In this document: positions 14,808 through 22,646 of the stretch, piece after piece | Numbering within the stretch: position 1 is the first letter of the stretch | Layout: each line of letters starts with the position of its first letter | Assembly (NCBI RefSeq): GCF_039534085.1 | Contig: NZ_BAAAUT010000032.1 | Coordinates: 23,897 to 87,896 of the forward strand | Direction: 5' to 3' | Source: Planomonospora_B alba | GTDB taxonomy: Bacteria > Actinomycetota > Actinomycetes > Streptosporangiales > Streptosporangiaceae | DNA: 64,000 nucleotides | The notes under the pieces: generated by a model | The model's input: only the letters and a program-made list of their open reading frames with translations | Told to the model about the DNA's origin: nothing | The model's database searches: none | Translations under genes and position numbers: made by a program

Positions 14808-15990
14808 CGACCGTCCCCGCGCCCACGGTCCGGCCGCCCTCACGGATCGCGAAGCCGAGCCCGGCCTCCAGCGCGACCGGCCTGCCGAGCTCGACGGTCA
14901 CCTCGACCGTCTCCCCCGGCAGCGCGCTCGGCGTCCCGTGCAGCTCCATCCGGCCCGGCACGTCCGCCGTGCGGAGGTAGAACTGCGGCCGGTACCCGGT
15001 CGCGACCGCCGTGCTCCGCCCGCCCTCGGCGGCCGCCAGCAGGTAGACCCGGGCGGTGAAGCGTTGGTGCGCCGTCTGGCTGCCGACGGCGGCCAGCACC
15101 TGGCCGCGCCGCACCTGGTCGCGGCGGATCCCGCGCAGCAGCAGCGCGGCGTTGTCACCGGCCTCGCCCCGCTCCATGGTCTTGCCGAAGGTCTCCACCC
15201 CGGTCACCACCGCGGTGAAGCCCTCGCCGAGGCCGACGGCCTGGACGGTGTCGCCGACCCCGACCGTGCCGCGCTCGATCGCCCCGGTGACCACGGTGCC
15301 CCGCCCGGTGACGGTGAGCGCGTTCTCCACCGGCAGCAGGAACGGCGCGTCGGTGTAGCGGACCGGCACCGGCACGTGGTCGTCGACCGCCTGCAGCAGC
15401 CGCCCGACGGAGGCCGTCCACTCGGGGTCGCCCTCCAGCGCCCGCAGGCCGGAGACCCGAACCACGGGCGAGCCGGGGTAGCCGTGCTCGTCGAGCAGCT
15501 CCCGCAGCTCCAGCTCGACGAGGTCGGCGAGCTCGGGGTCGGCGCCGTCGGCCTTGTTGAGCGCGACGACGACGTGCTCGACCCCGACCCGCCGCGCGAG
15601 CAGCACGTGCTCGCGGGTCTGCGGCATGATCCCGTCCAGCGCGGAGACCACCAGGATGGCCCCGTCGAGCTGCGCCGCCCCCGTGATCATGTTCTTCACG
15701 TAGTCGGCGTGGCCCGGCATGTCCACGTGGGCGTAGTGCCGCGTGGCGGTCTCGTACTCGACGTGGGAGATGTTGATGGTGATGCCCCGGGCCGCCTCCT
15801 CGGGCGCCCGGTCGATCCGCTCGAACGGCACGTACTCGGCGCCGCCCCGGTCGCCGAGCACCTTGGTGATCGCCGCGGTGAGCGTGGTCTTGCCGTGGTC
15901 GACGTGCCCCATCGTGCCGATGTTGAGGTGCGGCTTGGTGCGCGTGTAGACCTTCTTGGACCCTGTGGTCCGGTCGGCCCTGCCGGCCAT
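14791..15990 (-). CDS. tuf: Divergent elongation factor Tu (tuf paralogue)
   Basis: A 399-aa EF-Tu of full length. GTPase motifs are GHVDHGKTTLTAA (P-loop), RGITINISHVEYET (switch I), DMPGHADYVKNMITGA (G3, normally DCPGHADYV) and NKADGADPE (G4, normally NKCD). Domains II and III follow, ending FAIREGGRTVGAGTVVAVPG. Several substitutions differ from the highly conserved housekeeping EF-Tu, and the gene is isolated rather than in the rpsL-rpsG-fus-tuf operon, so it is likely an accessory copy like Streptomyces tuf3. It would deliver aminoacyl-tRNA to ribosomes under special conditions or resist an EF-Tu inhibitor. The ATG at 15990 has GGAAGG upstream. Confidence 0.9.
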   Translation of the reverse strand: MAGRADRTTGSKKVYTRTKPHLNIGTMGHVDHGKTTLTAAITKVLGDRGGAEYVPFERIDRAPEEAARGITINISHVEYETATRHYAHVDMPGHADYVKNMITGAAQLDGAILVVSALDGIMPQTREHVLLARRVGVEHVVVALNKADGADPELADLVELELRELLDEHGYPGSPVVRVSGLRALEGDPEWTASVGRLLQAVDDHVPVPVRYTDAPFLLPVENALTVTGRGTVVTGAIERGTVGVGDTVQAVGLGEGFTAVVTGVETFGKTMERGEAGDNAALLLRGIRRDQVRRGQVLAAVGSQTAHQRFTARVYLLAAAEGGRSTAVATGYRPQFYLRTADVPGRMELHGTPSALPGETVEVTVELGRPVALEAGLGFAIREGGRTVGAGTVVAVPG

Positions 15991-16018
15991 GTTCCCTTCC
16001 TTCGCTGCTCGTCTCCCC

Positions 16019-16060
16019 GGTGACCCGCGCGTACGGCCGACCCCTCCCCGCCGGGTCACC
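16019..16060. promoter_or_regulatory. Inverted repeat upstream of the EF-Tu gene
   Basis: GGTGACCCG (16019-16027) and CGGGTCACC (16052-16060) are perfect 9-bp arms separated by 24 bp. They lie 29-70 bp upstream of the EF-Tu start on its strand, in a 320-bp gene-free stretch. It may be an operator or a leader hairpin; nothing else except the ECF41 promoter at 16275 is recognisable in this stretch. Confidence 0.45.
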
Positions 16061-16274
16061 CGGACTCACGGGAAGAGGTCAGCGCTCCGCGCCGCCGAGG
16101 GGCATCGAGGCACGCGCCGCGGCGCCCGCGGTGGCGGGCGCTGCGAGGAGGGCGTGCCGGAACATGCCTGCCATGCTCCGGTACGGCGCCGCGTCCCGGC
16201 AAACGGTTTTCCGCCGCCCTCCTCCCGGCTCCCCGGTTCCACCGCCCTCCCCGGAGGCCGGACGCGACGCCGGA

Positions 16275-16302
16275 TGTCACGGACGACCGCCGCCGGTGCG
16301 TC
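16275..16302 (+). promoter_or_regulatory. ECF41-type promoter of the FAD oxidoreductase gene
   Basis: TGTCACG (16275-16281), 17-bp spacer, CGTC (16299-16302), identical in both elements and spacing to the promoter at 13638. The ATG follows 8 bp after the -10, giving a leaderless transcript. This marks the oxidoreductase as a likely ECF41 target. Confidence 0.75.
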
Positions 16303-16310
16303 GTGAGGGC

Positions 16311-17474
16311 ATGAGACGAGAGATCACAGTCATCGGGGGCGGGCTCGCCGGGCTCACCGCGGCCATCGCGTGCGCCGAGGGCGGCGCGCGGGTCACCCTC
16401 CACGAGGCCCACCGGTCCCTCGGTGGCCGGGCCCGCTCCTCCGCGGCGCCGTACATCGTCAACGACGGACCGCACGTGTTCTACTCCGACGGTGCGCCGT
16501 GGCGCTGGATGGCGGCCCGCGGGCTGGTCCAGCCGTTCCGCAGGCCGACGCTCGGCGAGCTCGCCCGCGTGCGCTTCCGGCACGGCGGCCGCCTCGCCCT
16601 GACGCCGCCCTGGCCGCTGGTGAGCGCGCTGACCAAGCGGAAGGCGGCGGCCCCGGTGGAGCGGGACTTCCGCACCTGGGCCGCGGAGCGCTTCGGCGAG
16701 GAGGCGATGCGGGCGGCCTGCGGGCTCGTCGGCGTCATCACCTTCGACGCCGACCCGGGGCGGCTGTCGGCCGCCTTCGTCTGGGAACGGGTGCTGCGGG
16801 CCGCCGCCCCGCAGTACCCGGCTCCCCGCTACGTCGTCGGCGGCTGGCAGCGGGTGATCGACCGGATGGCCGCCCGCGCGCGGGGGCTCGGCGTGCGGAT
16901 CGAGACCGGCTCGCGGGTGGACCGCCTCCCGGAGGACACCCCGGTGATCATCGCCACCTCGCTGGAGGCGGCCGGGAACCTGCTCGGGGACGGGTCGCTG
17001 CGCTGGGAGAGCGGCCGGGCCGTCCTGCTGGACCTGGGCCTCGTGCGCGGCCCCCGGGACGCCTTCGCCGTCTTCGACCTGGACGAGGGCGGGTTCGCCG
17101 AGCAGTACGGCCTGGTGGACCGCACGCTCGCCCCCGCCGGGCACACGCTCGCCCAGCTGCAGATGCCGCTGCGGGCGGGCGAGTCGAAGGCCGGGGGGCT
17201 CGCCCGGCTGGAGCGCCTGGCCGATCGCGCCCTGCCCCGCTGGCGGGAGCGCACGGTCTGGCGGCGGGAGGCGGTCGCCGGCGCCCGTACCGGCGCGCTG
17301 GACCTGCCCGGCACCTGCTGGCGGGACCGTCCGGCGATCGACCGGGGCGGCGGCGTCTGGCTGGCGGGCGACTCGGTCGCGGCCCCCGGCCTGCTCAGCG
17401 AGGTCTCCACGCACAGCGCGCTGGCCGCGGCGCGGTCCGCGCTGCGGGCGGTCGGCGCGCCCGCGCCCGCCTGA
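16311..17474 (+). CDS. FAD/NAD(P)-binding amine-oxidase-like oxidoreductase
   Basis: A 387-aa flavoprotein. The dinucleotide-binding motif VIGGGLAGLTAAIACAEGG is at residues 7-25, followed by the acidic LHEAHRSLGGRARS typical of amine oxidases, phytoene desaturases and protoporphyrinogen oxidases. The C-terminal FAD motif GVWLAGDSVAAPGLLSEVS is near residue 345. No signal peptide. Substrate unknown. ECF41 sigma factors are known to be linked to oxidoreductases, and the ECF41-type promoter 8 bp upstream places it with the sigma gene at 13675. Between them lies the EF-Tu paralogue on the other strand. Confidence 0.88.
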   Translation: MRREITVIGGGLAGLTAAIACAEGGARVTLHEAHRSLGGRARSSAAPYIVNDGPHVFYSDGAPWRWMAARGLVQPFRRPTLGELARVRFRHGGRLALTPPWPLVSALTKRKAAAPVERDFRTWAAERFGEEAMRAACGLVGVITFDADPGRLSAAFVWERVLRAAAPQYPAPRYVVGGWQRVIDRMAARARGLGVRIETGSRVDRLPEDTPVIIATSLEAAGNLLGDGSLRWESGRAVLLDLGLVRGPRDAFAVFDLDEGGFAEQYGLVDRTLAPAGHTLAQLQMPLRAGESKAGGLARLERLADRALPRWRERTVWRREAVAGARTGALDLPGTCWRDRPAIDRGGGVWLAGDSVAAPGLLSEVSTHSALAAARSALRAVGAPAPA

Positions 17475-17486
17475 CCGCCCCGGCCG

Positions 17487-18335
17487 TCAGCCGGTGGTGG
17501 TGCGCATGGTCAGCTCGGAGCCGTCGGCGGACAGCTCCAGCGCGACGGCGACCGCGCCGAGCTCGGAGGTGCGCGCCAGGTGCGTGCCGCCGCACGGGAT
17601 GCTCGCCTCCCCGCCGGGCAGGCCGCAGTGCCAGGTACGGCGGGCGGTCAGCTCGGGCCCCGGGCTGTCGATCCAGACCGGGGCGTCGGCGGCGACCCAC
17701 TCCTTGAGCAGTTCGCCCGCCCGCGCGGCGATCTCCGGGAGCTCCTCGGCGAGCCCGTCGGCGGTGAAGCCCTTGCGGCGCAGCGACTTGCCCAGGCGGT
17801 AGACGTCGCGGCTGCCGCCGGGCACGATCCGCGAGGCGGTGATGGCCGCCTGGTCGAAGTCGGGGTTGCCGAGCGCGTCGGCGGGGGCCTCCTTGCGCCA
17901 GCGCCCGGACAGCGCGGCGTTGAGCGCGAGGGCGGACAGGTGGCAGGCGGTGTGCCCGGCCGACAGGGAGCGGCGGACCCCCGGGTCCACCTCCAGCTCG
18001 ACCTCGCCCTCCAGGGGCGCGTCGGTGACGTGCACCACCAGCCAGTGCCAGCCGGGGGTGCCCCGGCGCACGGGGATGTCCCCGCCGAGGTGGACGGTGT
18101 CCGTGCCGTGCTCCACGGCCCCGGTGACGCAGTCGCCCACCGGCCGCCCGGCGATCGTGCCGGTGTCGGCGGGCTGGTCCGGCCAGGTGTGGTCCAGCGG
18201 GTGGAAGGGGGTCTCGGCGACGACCACCCCGTACCGGTCCCCCACCGGCACGACCGCCGCCACCTCCGAGCGCCCCCGGGTCCCCCCGGCCGGATAGGTG
18301 ACCCGTGTCGACGCCGTGAACTGAGTGGTCTGCAT
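17487..18335 (-). CDS. AlaX-like alanyl-tRNA editing hydrolase
   Basis: A 282-aa protein resembling free-standing editing domains of alanyl-tRNA synthetase. Zinc-ligand motifs are AGHTACH near residue 130 (HxxxH) and CGGTHLARTSELG near residue 255 (CxxxH). An N-terminal segment ETPFHPLDHTWPDQP matches the AlaX beta-barrel with its usual H-P-x-x-H-x-x pattern. It removes serine or glycine wrongly attached to tRNA-Ala. The ATG at 18335 is chosen because GGAG lies 5 bp upstream; an ATG at 18344 is possible. It is 3.9 kb from a tRNA-Ala gene. It converges with the FAD oxidoreductase gene. Confidence 0.82.
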   Translation of the reverse strand: MQTTQFTASTRVTYPAGGTRGRSEVAAVVPVGDRYGVVVAETPFHPLDHTWPDQPADTGTIAGRPVGDCVTGAVEHGTDTVHLGGDIPVRRGTPGWHWLVVHVTDAPLEGEVELEVDPGVRRSLSAGHTACHLSALALNAALSGRWRKEAPADALGNPDFDQAAITASRIVPGGSRDVYRLGKSLRRKGFTADGLAEELPEIAARAGELLKEWVAADAPVWIDSPGPELTARRTWHCGLPGGEASIPCGGTHLARTSELGAVAVALELSADGSELTMRTTTG

Positions 18336-18399
18336 GATCTCCATGATGGCAGCCGGGGTCCGCGCCGCCCCCGAGGAGGCGCGGTCCCCGGCCGCCGGG

Positions 18400-19632
18400 T
18401 CAGCGGGCGCGGGCCGGCCGCTCGTCCTCCAGGTAGCGCGTGCGGCCGGCGTACCAGCCGGCGGCCGACTGCACGGCGACCACCGCGAACAGCAGCAGGA
18501 AGGGGACCGTCCAGCCCCCGGTCGCCTCGCGCAGCACGCCGACGACCAGGGGGCCGGCGCCCGCGATGAGATACCCGGCGCTCTGCCCGAAGGCGGACAG
18601 CGCCGCGGTGGCCTCGGGGGTGCGGGTGCGCAGGGCGAGCATGGTCAGTGCGAGCGGGAAGGAGCCCATCCCGATGCCCACCAGCACCGCGGACGCCCAG
18701 GCCCAGGAGGCGGGCGCGAGCCAGAGGCCGAGGAAGCCGGCCACGTAGAAGGCCGCGAACGCCGCCACCACGGGCCGCTGGTCGGAGAACCTCACCGCGA
18801 TCGCGGGCACGGCCATCGAGACCGGGATGCCGATCGCGGTGAAGACGCCCAGCAGCAGACCGGCCTGTCCCGCGCTGAGCCCGCCGTCGACGAGGATCTG
18901 GGGCAGGAAGCCGAACATGATGTAGGCCACCATGCTCTGGGTGCCGAAGTAGGCGGCGACCGCCCAGGCCAGCCTGCTGCGCAGCAGTACGGCCGGCCCC
19001 AGGCTCCCGGTGCCGCCGGCGGCCTCCGGCTCGCTGCGCAGCAGCACCAGCCAGGGCAGGGCGGCGACCGCGGCCAGCACGCCCCACACCCCGAGCGCGA
19101 GGTGCCAGTCGCCTCCGGCGGCCTGCTCGATCGGCACGGTCGCGGCGGCCGCGAGCATCGTGCCGACCGCGAGGGCGGTGGTGTAGACCGTGGTCATGGT
19201 CCCGGCCCGGCCGGGGAAGTGGCGCTTGATCAGGGTCGGGATGAGCACGTTGCCCACCGCGCCGCCGGACAGCGCCAGCGCGCTGCTGAGCAGGAAGACC
19301 TCGGTCGAGTCGGCGGCCGCGCGGATCACCAGGCCCGCGCCGAGCGCGAGCAGGGCGAGCAGCAGCAGCCGGTGCTCGCCGGCCCTGCGGGCCAGGGGCG
19401 GGGTCGCCGCGCCGACCGTGGCGAAGATGAGGACCGGCAGCGTGGTGAGCAGGCCGACCGTCGCCCCGGACATGCCGAGGGCGGCCGAGACCTGGTCGAG
19501 GACCGGTCCGACGCTGGTGACCGCGGTGCGCAGGTTCAGCGCGGCGAGGACGATTCCCAGCACGAGCAGCCAGGCGAGGGATCCTGTCGCTCCCCCTGCG
19601 CGGCCCCGGGTCTCTTGGGTGAGCACGCTCAT
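18400..19632 (-). CDS. MFS transporter of the CynX/NimT (cyanate permease-like) type
   Basis: A 410-aa protein with 12 predicted membrane helices. The early part LLVLGIVLAALNLRTAVTSV and GPVLDQVSAALGMSGATVGL is typical of the CynX/NimT family (anion/proton symporters such as cyanate and 2-nitroimidazole transporters). The loop PPLARRAGEHR is the family A-motif region. Substrate unknown. A divergent operator-like pair of GntR-type palindromes lies 28-60 bp upstream. AAGGAGG lies about 12 bp before the ATG. Confidence 0.88.
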   Translation of the reverse strand: MSVLTQETRGRAGGATGSLAWLLVLGIVLAALNLRTAVTSVGPVLDQVSAALGMSGATVGLLTTLPVLIFATVGAATPPLARRAGEHRLLLLALLALGAGLVIRAAADSTEVFLLSSALALSGGAVGNVLIPTLIKRHFPGRAGTMTTVYTTALAVGTMLAAAATVPIEQAAGGDWHLALGVWGVLAAVAALPWLVLLRSEPEAAGGTGSLGPAVLLRSRLAWAVAAYFGTQSMVAYIMFGFLPQILVDGGLSAGQAGLLLGVFTAIGIPVSMAVPAIAVRFSDQRPVVAAFAAFYVAGFLGLWLAPASWAWASAVLVGIGMGSFPLALTMLALRTRTPEATAALSAFGQSAGYLIAGAGPLVVGVLREATGGWTVPFLLLFAVVAVQSAAGWYAGRTRYLEDERPARAR

Positions 19633-19659
19633 GCGGGTTCGGTCCTCCTTCTCGGGTCA

Positions 19660-19694
19660 TGATCGGATCATGCATTCATGGGATGATCAGATGA
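19660..19694. promoter_or_regulatory. GntR/FadR-like operator pair upstream of the MFS gene
   Basis: TGATCGGATCA (19660-19670) is a perfect 11-bp palindrome, and the related TGATCAGATGA (19684-19694) follows 24 bp later. This shape is typical of FadR-subfamily GntR operators. No GntR gene is in the window, so the regulator would be encoded elsewhere. Confidence 0.5.
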
Positions 19695-19760
19695 CTCACA
19701 CGGTAACAGGACCGAAACCGTGGTTTGTTCCTGGCTTGACCGATCCGTGACAATGTGAAA

Positions 19761-19801
19761 GCCCGGGCCCCTCTCCGCTGACAGAGAGGAACCCGGGCCC
19801 G
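19761..19801 (-). terminator. Hairpin downstream of the SRPBCC gene
   Basis: CCCGGG-containing arms (19761-19775 and 19785-19801) with CTCTC/GAGAG inner stem form a long GC-rich hairpin 20-60 bp beyond the SRPBCC stop. There is only a weak T-run after it. Confidence 0.65.
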
Positions 19802-19819
19802 GAAGCCCAGCGGCTCACA

Positions 19820-20338
19820 TCAGATCGGTCCGCCCGGCGCGGTGGGGGGAAGTCCTCCGCCGAGGGCGCCGGTGCCGCGGTCCTGCGGGCCGGGGACATC
19901 CCCGCGCCAGGCGCCGGTCTCGGCGCCGCGCGCCTCGATGAACGCCTTGAAACGCTCCAGGTCGCCCTTGACCCGCACCCGGACGATCTGCAGCCAGTCG
20001 CCGACGGTCTCGACGAAGCCCTCCGGGTCGTACTCCATCTGCAGCGTGACCCGGGTGGTGCCGGGAGTGAGGTGGTGGAAGGTCACCACGCCCGCCTGGT
20101 GCGGCCGCTCGACGGACCTCCAGGCCACCCGCTCGTCGGGGTGCTGCTCGGTGATCTCCGCCTCGAACTCGCGCCGGACGCCGGCGATCTCCACGATCCA
20201 CGCCGTCCGGGTGTCGCTCAGCTGCTTGACCGACTCGACGCCTTCCATGAACTCGGGAAAGCTCTCGAACTGCGTCCACTGGTTGTACGCCGTGCGGATC
20301 GGCACGTTCACGTCGATGGACTGCTCGATCGTGCTCAC
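19820..20338 (-). CDS. SRPBCC-family (polyketide cyclase/dehydrase-like) protein
   Basis: A 172-aa START/Bet v 1-fold protein. It begins STIEQSIDVNVPIRTAYNQW, followed by TQFESFPEFMEGVESV, a pattern of the SRPBCC ligand-binding family. Residues 25-130 form the helix-grip fold; the last 35 residues are a Gly/Pro-rich tail. Members bind hydrophobic ligands or associate with stress responses; no specific ligand can be named. The stop is followed by a GC-rich hairpin. The start codon lies 60 bp from the neighbouring membrane-protein genes on the same strand. Confidence 0.8.
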   Translation of the reverse strand: MSTIEQSIDVNVPIRTAYNQWTQFESFPEFMEGVESVKQLSDTRTAWIVEIAGVRREFEAEITEQHPDERVAWRSVERPHQAGVVTFHHLTPGTTRVTLQMEYDPEGFVETVGDWLQIVRVRVKGDLERFKAFIEARGAETGAWRGDVPGPQDRGTGALGGGLPPTAPGGPI

Positions 20339-20399
20339 GGTCTGCCTCCCTCTCTTTCGGGTTCGGGAGGCTGCACTGCCCAGCCGTACGCCGGGCTAA

Positions 20400-20849
20400 C
20401 TACTTACGGCGCGACAACCAGTACAGGCCCAGAAGGGGAAGGACCACCGGGATGTAGACGTAACCGCTGCCGAATCCGGACCAGACCGTGGCGTCCGGGA
20501 ACGCCTCCGGGTACACCAGGCTCAGCGTGCCCACGACCAGCACCCCGGCCAGTTCGATGCCGCAGGCGGCCAGAGCCAGCCGGCGCATCCCCCGGCCCAG
20601 CGCCACGGCGAGCAGCAGGTACACCGCGGCGGCGAAGGCCGACAGCGCGTAGGCCAGCGGCGCCTCGTCGAACTGCCGCGCGATCTGCACGGCCGCCCGG
20701 GCTCCGGCGGCCAGCGCGAAGACACCGTAGACCGCGACCAGGACCCGGCCCGGCCCGGAGCCGACGCCGTGCCCGGCGGCGGACGCCCCGTCCCCCGCCC
20801 CGGCCCGCGCCTCCACGGCGGCATCCTTCTCCCCTGCCCGCTCGCTCAT
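20400..20849 (-). CDS. Small integral membrane protein
   Basis: A 149-aa protein: a charged 35-residue N-terminal tail (SERAGEKDAAVEARAGAGDG) followed by four hydrophobic segments (VLVAVYGVFALAAGARAAV, LAYALSAFAAAVYLLLAVAL, LALAACGIELAGVLVVGTLSL, VYIPVVLPLLGLYWL). It ends in the basic SRRK. The family is not recognised beyond a common actinomycete membrane protein. Its ATG overlaps the stop of the upstream membrane protein gene by 4 bp, so the two probably form a complex. Confidence 0.75.
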   Translation of the reverse strand: MSERAGEKDAAVEARAGAGDGASAAGHGVGSGPGRVLVAVYGVFALAAGARAAVQIARQFDEAPLAYALSAFAAAVYLLLAVALGRGMRRLALAACGIELAGVLVVGTLSLVYPEAFPDATVWSGFGSGYVYIPVVLPLLGLYWLSRRK

Positions 20850-21208
20850 GCCACTCCCTGCCAGATCTGCAGCATCCGTCCGACCATCCCCGGGATCGCG
20901 AAACCCGCGACCGCGATCACGGCCGGGCCCCAGCGGGAGCGCTCGCCCACACCCCAGAACGCCGCGACCGGCGGGATCACCACGGTGCCGGCCGTGTAGC
21001 CGATCAGCGTGGCCGTGTCGTCCGGCCCCTCCCCCCCGACCAGCCCCGCGACCACGAACCCGGCCTGGACGAGCAGGCCGATCTCCAGCAGGCCGAGCGC
21101 GACGAGGAGCACCGTGCCCATCGCCTTGTTCAGCGCGGTCGTCAGCAGGCTGCCCAGCGCGATCACCAGCGCGAACACGATCAGGCCGATGGCGAGCGGA
21201 TCGATCAT
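20846..21208 (-). CDS. Small integral membrane protein
   Basis: A 120-aa protein with three to four hydrophobic helices (AIGLIVFALVIALGSLLTTA, TVLLVALGLLEIGLLVQAG, GYTAGTVVIPPVAAFWGVG). Position and ATGA overlap tie it to the following gene. No motif points to a function. Confidence 0.72.
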   Translation of the reverse strand: MIDPLAIGLIVFALVIALGSLLTTALNKAMGTVLLVALGLLEIGLLVQAGFVVAGLVGGEGPDDTATLIGYTAGTVVIPPVAAFWGVGERSRWGPAVIAVAGFAIPGMVGRMLQIWQGVA

Positions 21209-21294
21209 CGGGCCACTCCGGGGTTTGCGGACATGGAAAGAAGGGTACTGCGCGCCCGCGCCGGTCCCCGAGCCGGGCGCGTACCCTGAGGTGC

Positions 21295-21810
21295 GTGGAG
21301 AAGATCCTGGTCAGTGCCTGCCTGATGGGCCGCAAGGTCCGCTACGACGGACGCGCCAAGACGAGCGGCGACGCGCTGCTGGCCCGCTGGCGGCAGGAGG
21401 GACGGCTCGTCCCGTTCTGCCCGGAGGTGTCCGGCGGGCTGCCCGTCCCCCGGCCGGCCGCCGAGATCGAGGGCGGCGCCGGAGGGGCCGCCGTGCTCGA
21501 CGGCGACGCCCGGGTGATCGCCACCGACGGGACCGACGTCACCGCGGAGTTCCTCGCGGGCGCCCGGGCCGCCCTCGCCGCCGCACGCTCGGCCGGCGCC
21601 AGGATCGCGATCCTGAAGGAGGGCAGCCCCTCCTGCGGGAGCCTGGCCGTCTACGACGGCACCTTCCGGGGCCGCCTGCTGCCCGGCCGGGGCGTCACCA
21701 CCGCGCTGCTGGAACGGCACGGCGTCGCGGTCTTCGGCGAGGACCGCATCGCCGAGGCCGGGGCGCGGCTCCGCGAACTGGAGGAGCCCCCGCCCGGCGG
21801 TACCGCGTGA
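21295..21810 (+). CDS. DUF523-family protein
   Basis: A 171-aa protein with the DUF523 hallmarks: N-terminal ILVSACLMGRKVRYDGRAK, VPFCPEVSGGLPVPRPAAEI, and the cysteine motif LKEGSPSCGSLAVYDGTF. The conserved cysteines at 9, 40ish and 109ish suggest a metal or Fe-S site. Biochemical role unknown. GTG at 21295 begins VEKILVSACLMG; a GTG four bases earlier is out of frame. It is divergent from the membrane-protein pair. Confidence 0.88.
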   Translation: MEKILVSACLMGRKVRYDGRAKTSGDALLARWRQEGRLVPFCPEVSGGLPVPRPAAEIEGGAGGAAVLDGDARVIATDGTDVTAEFLAGARAALAAARSAGARIAILKEGSPSCGSLAVYDGTFRGRLLPGRGVTTALLERHGVAVFGEDRIAEAGARLRELEEPPPGGTA

Positions 21811-21888
21811 CCGGGGCCGGCCGGGCCGCCGCCCCGCGCCGCGGCGCGCCCCGGCCCGCCTGACCCGCCCCTCCCGGAGCCGGCCGGG

Positions 21889-22596
21889 TCACGCCTCCCA
21901 GGAGTCGGTGCGGTTCTCGTGGCCGATGCAGAAGGCGGAGGAGGTGCGCTCGCCCTGGGTCAGGTCCACCCGGATCCACCCCGGCCCCTCCCAGACCTTG
22001 GTCTCGTAGCCCGCCTTGGGCGCCGCCGAGATCAGTCGGCAGACCCCGTTCTCGATGACGAACGAGACCGAGCCGCCCTTCAGGTTCACCACCCGCACGT
22101 CGCCGTCGGAGGCCGCCTTGGCGGCCGACGTCGGAGCGGCGGAGGTCTTGGCGGGCGCGGTCGGCGCGGAGGTCCTGGGGGGCGCCGTCGTCCGGGCCGG
22201 TGCGCTCGTCCGGGCGGGCGCGCTCGTCCGGGGGGCGCCGGAGGCCGGCGCCCGCTCCGGCGGGACGGACGCCCGGGGTGCGGAACCGGTCCGCTCCACC
22301 CGTTCCGGGGTGCTCTGCGAGGTGGGGGCGGGTGACCTCGTCCGGGTGCGGCCGTCCGGCTGGGACGAGGAGGTCGGCGTGCCGATCCGGCCGACGGGCG
22401 CGGTGGACTCCCCGGTCGCCCCCGGCGGGAGGAGGGCCACGGTCCCCGAGCCGTCGTCCACGGCGCTGATCGGCTGGACGCTCATGTCGTCGACGACTTC
22501 GCTGCGCAGGACGTCGCGGACGCCGAACCAGGCGACCCAGGCCGCCAGGACGGTGGCTCCCAGCCATACCGCGATGAACCCCAGCTTCTGTCGCAT
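21889..22596 (-). CDS. Single-pass membrane protein with Pro/Ser/Thr-rich linker
   Basis: A 235-aa protein: one N-terminal helix (LGFIAVWLGATVLAAWVAWF), then a 110-residue linker rich in Pro, Ser, Thr and Ala with repeated TSAPARTSAP-like units, then a folded C-terminal domain of about 65 residues (VRVVNLKGGSVSFVIENGVC, then FCIGHENR) with two cysteines that could form a disulfide. Predicted to display the C-terminal domain outside the cell on a wall-spanning stalk. Divergent from the two-component system at 22647, so it may be a target of it. The ATG at 22596 is used; an upstream ATG at 22632 seems less likely. No known family recognised. Confidence 0.75.
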   Translation of the reverse strand: MRQKLGFIAVWLGATVLAAWVAWFGVRDVLRSEVVDDMSVQPISAVDDGSGTVALLPPGATGESTAPVGRIGTPTSSSQPDGRTRTRSPAPTSQSTPERVERTGSAPRASVPPERAPASGAPRTSAPARTSAPARTTAPPRTSAPTAPAKTSAAPTSAAKAASDGDVRVVNLKGGSVSFVIENGVCRLISAAPKAGYETKVWEGPGWIRVDLTQGERTSSAFCIGHENRTDSWEA

Positions 22597-22646
22597 GCGG
22601 TGAATTATTACCCCAGATGTCTCTTTGTTCACTACCGTTACGCCCC

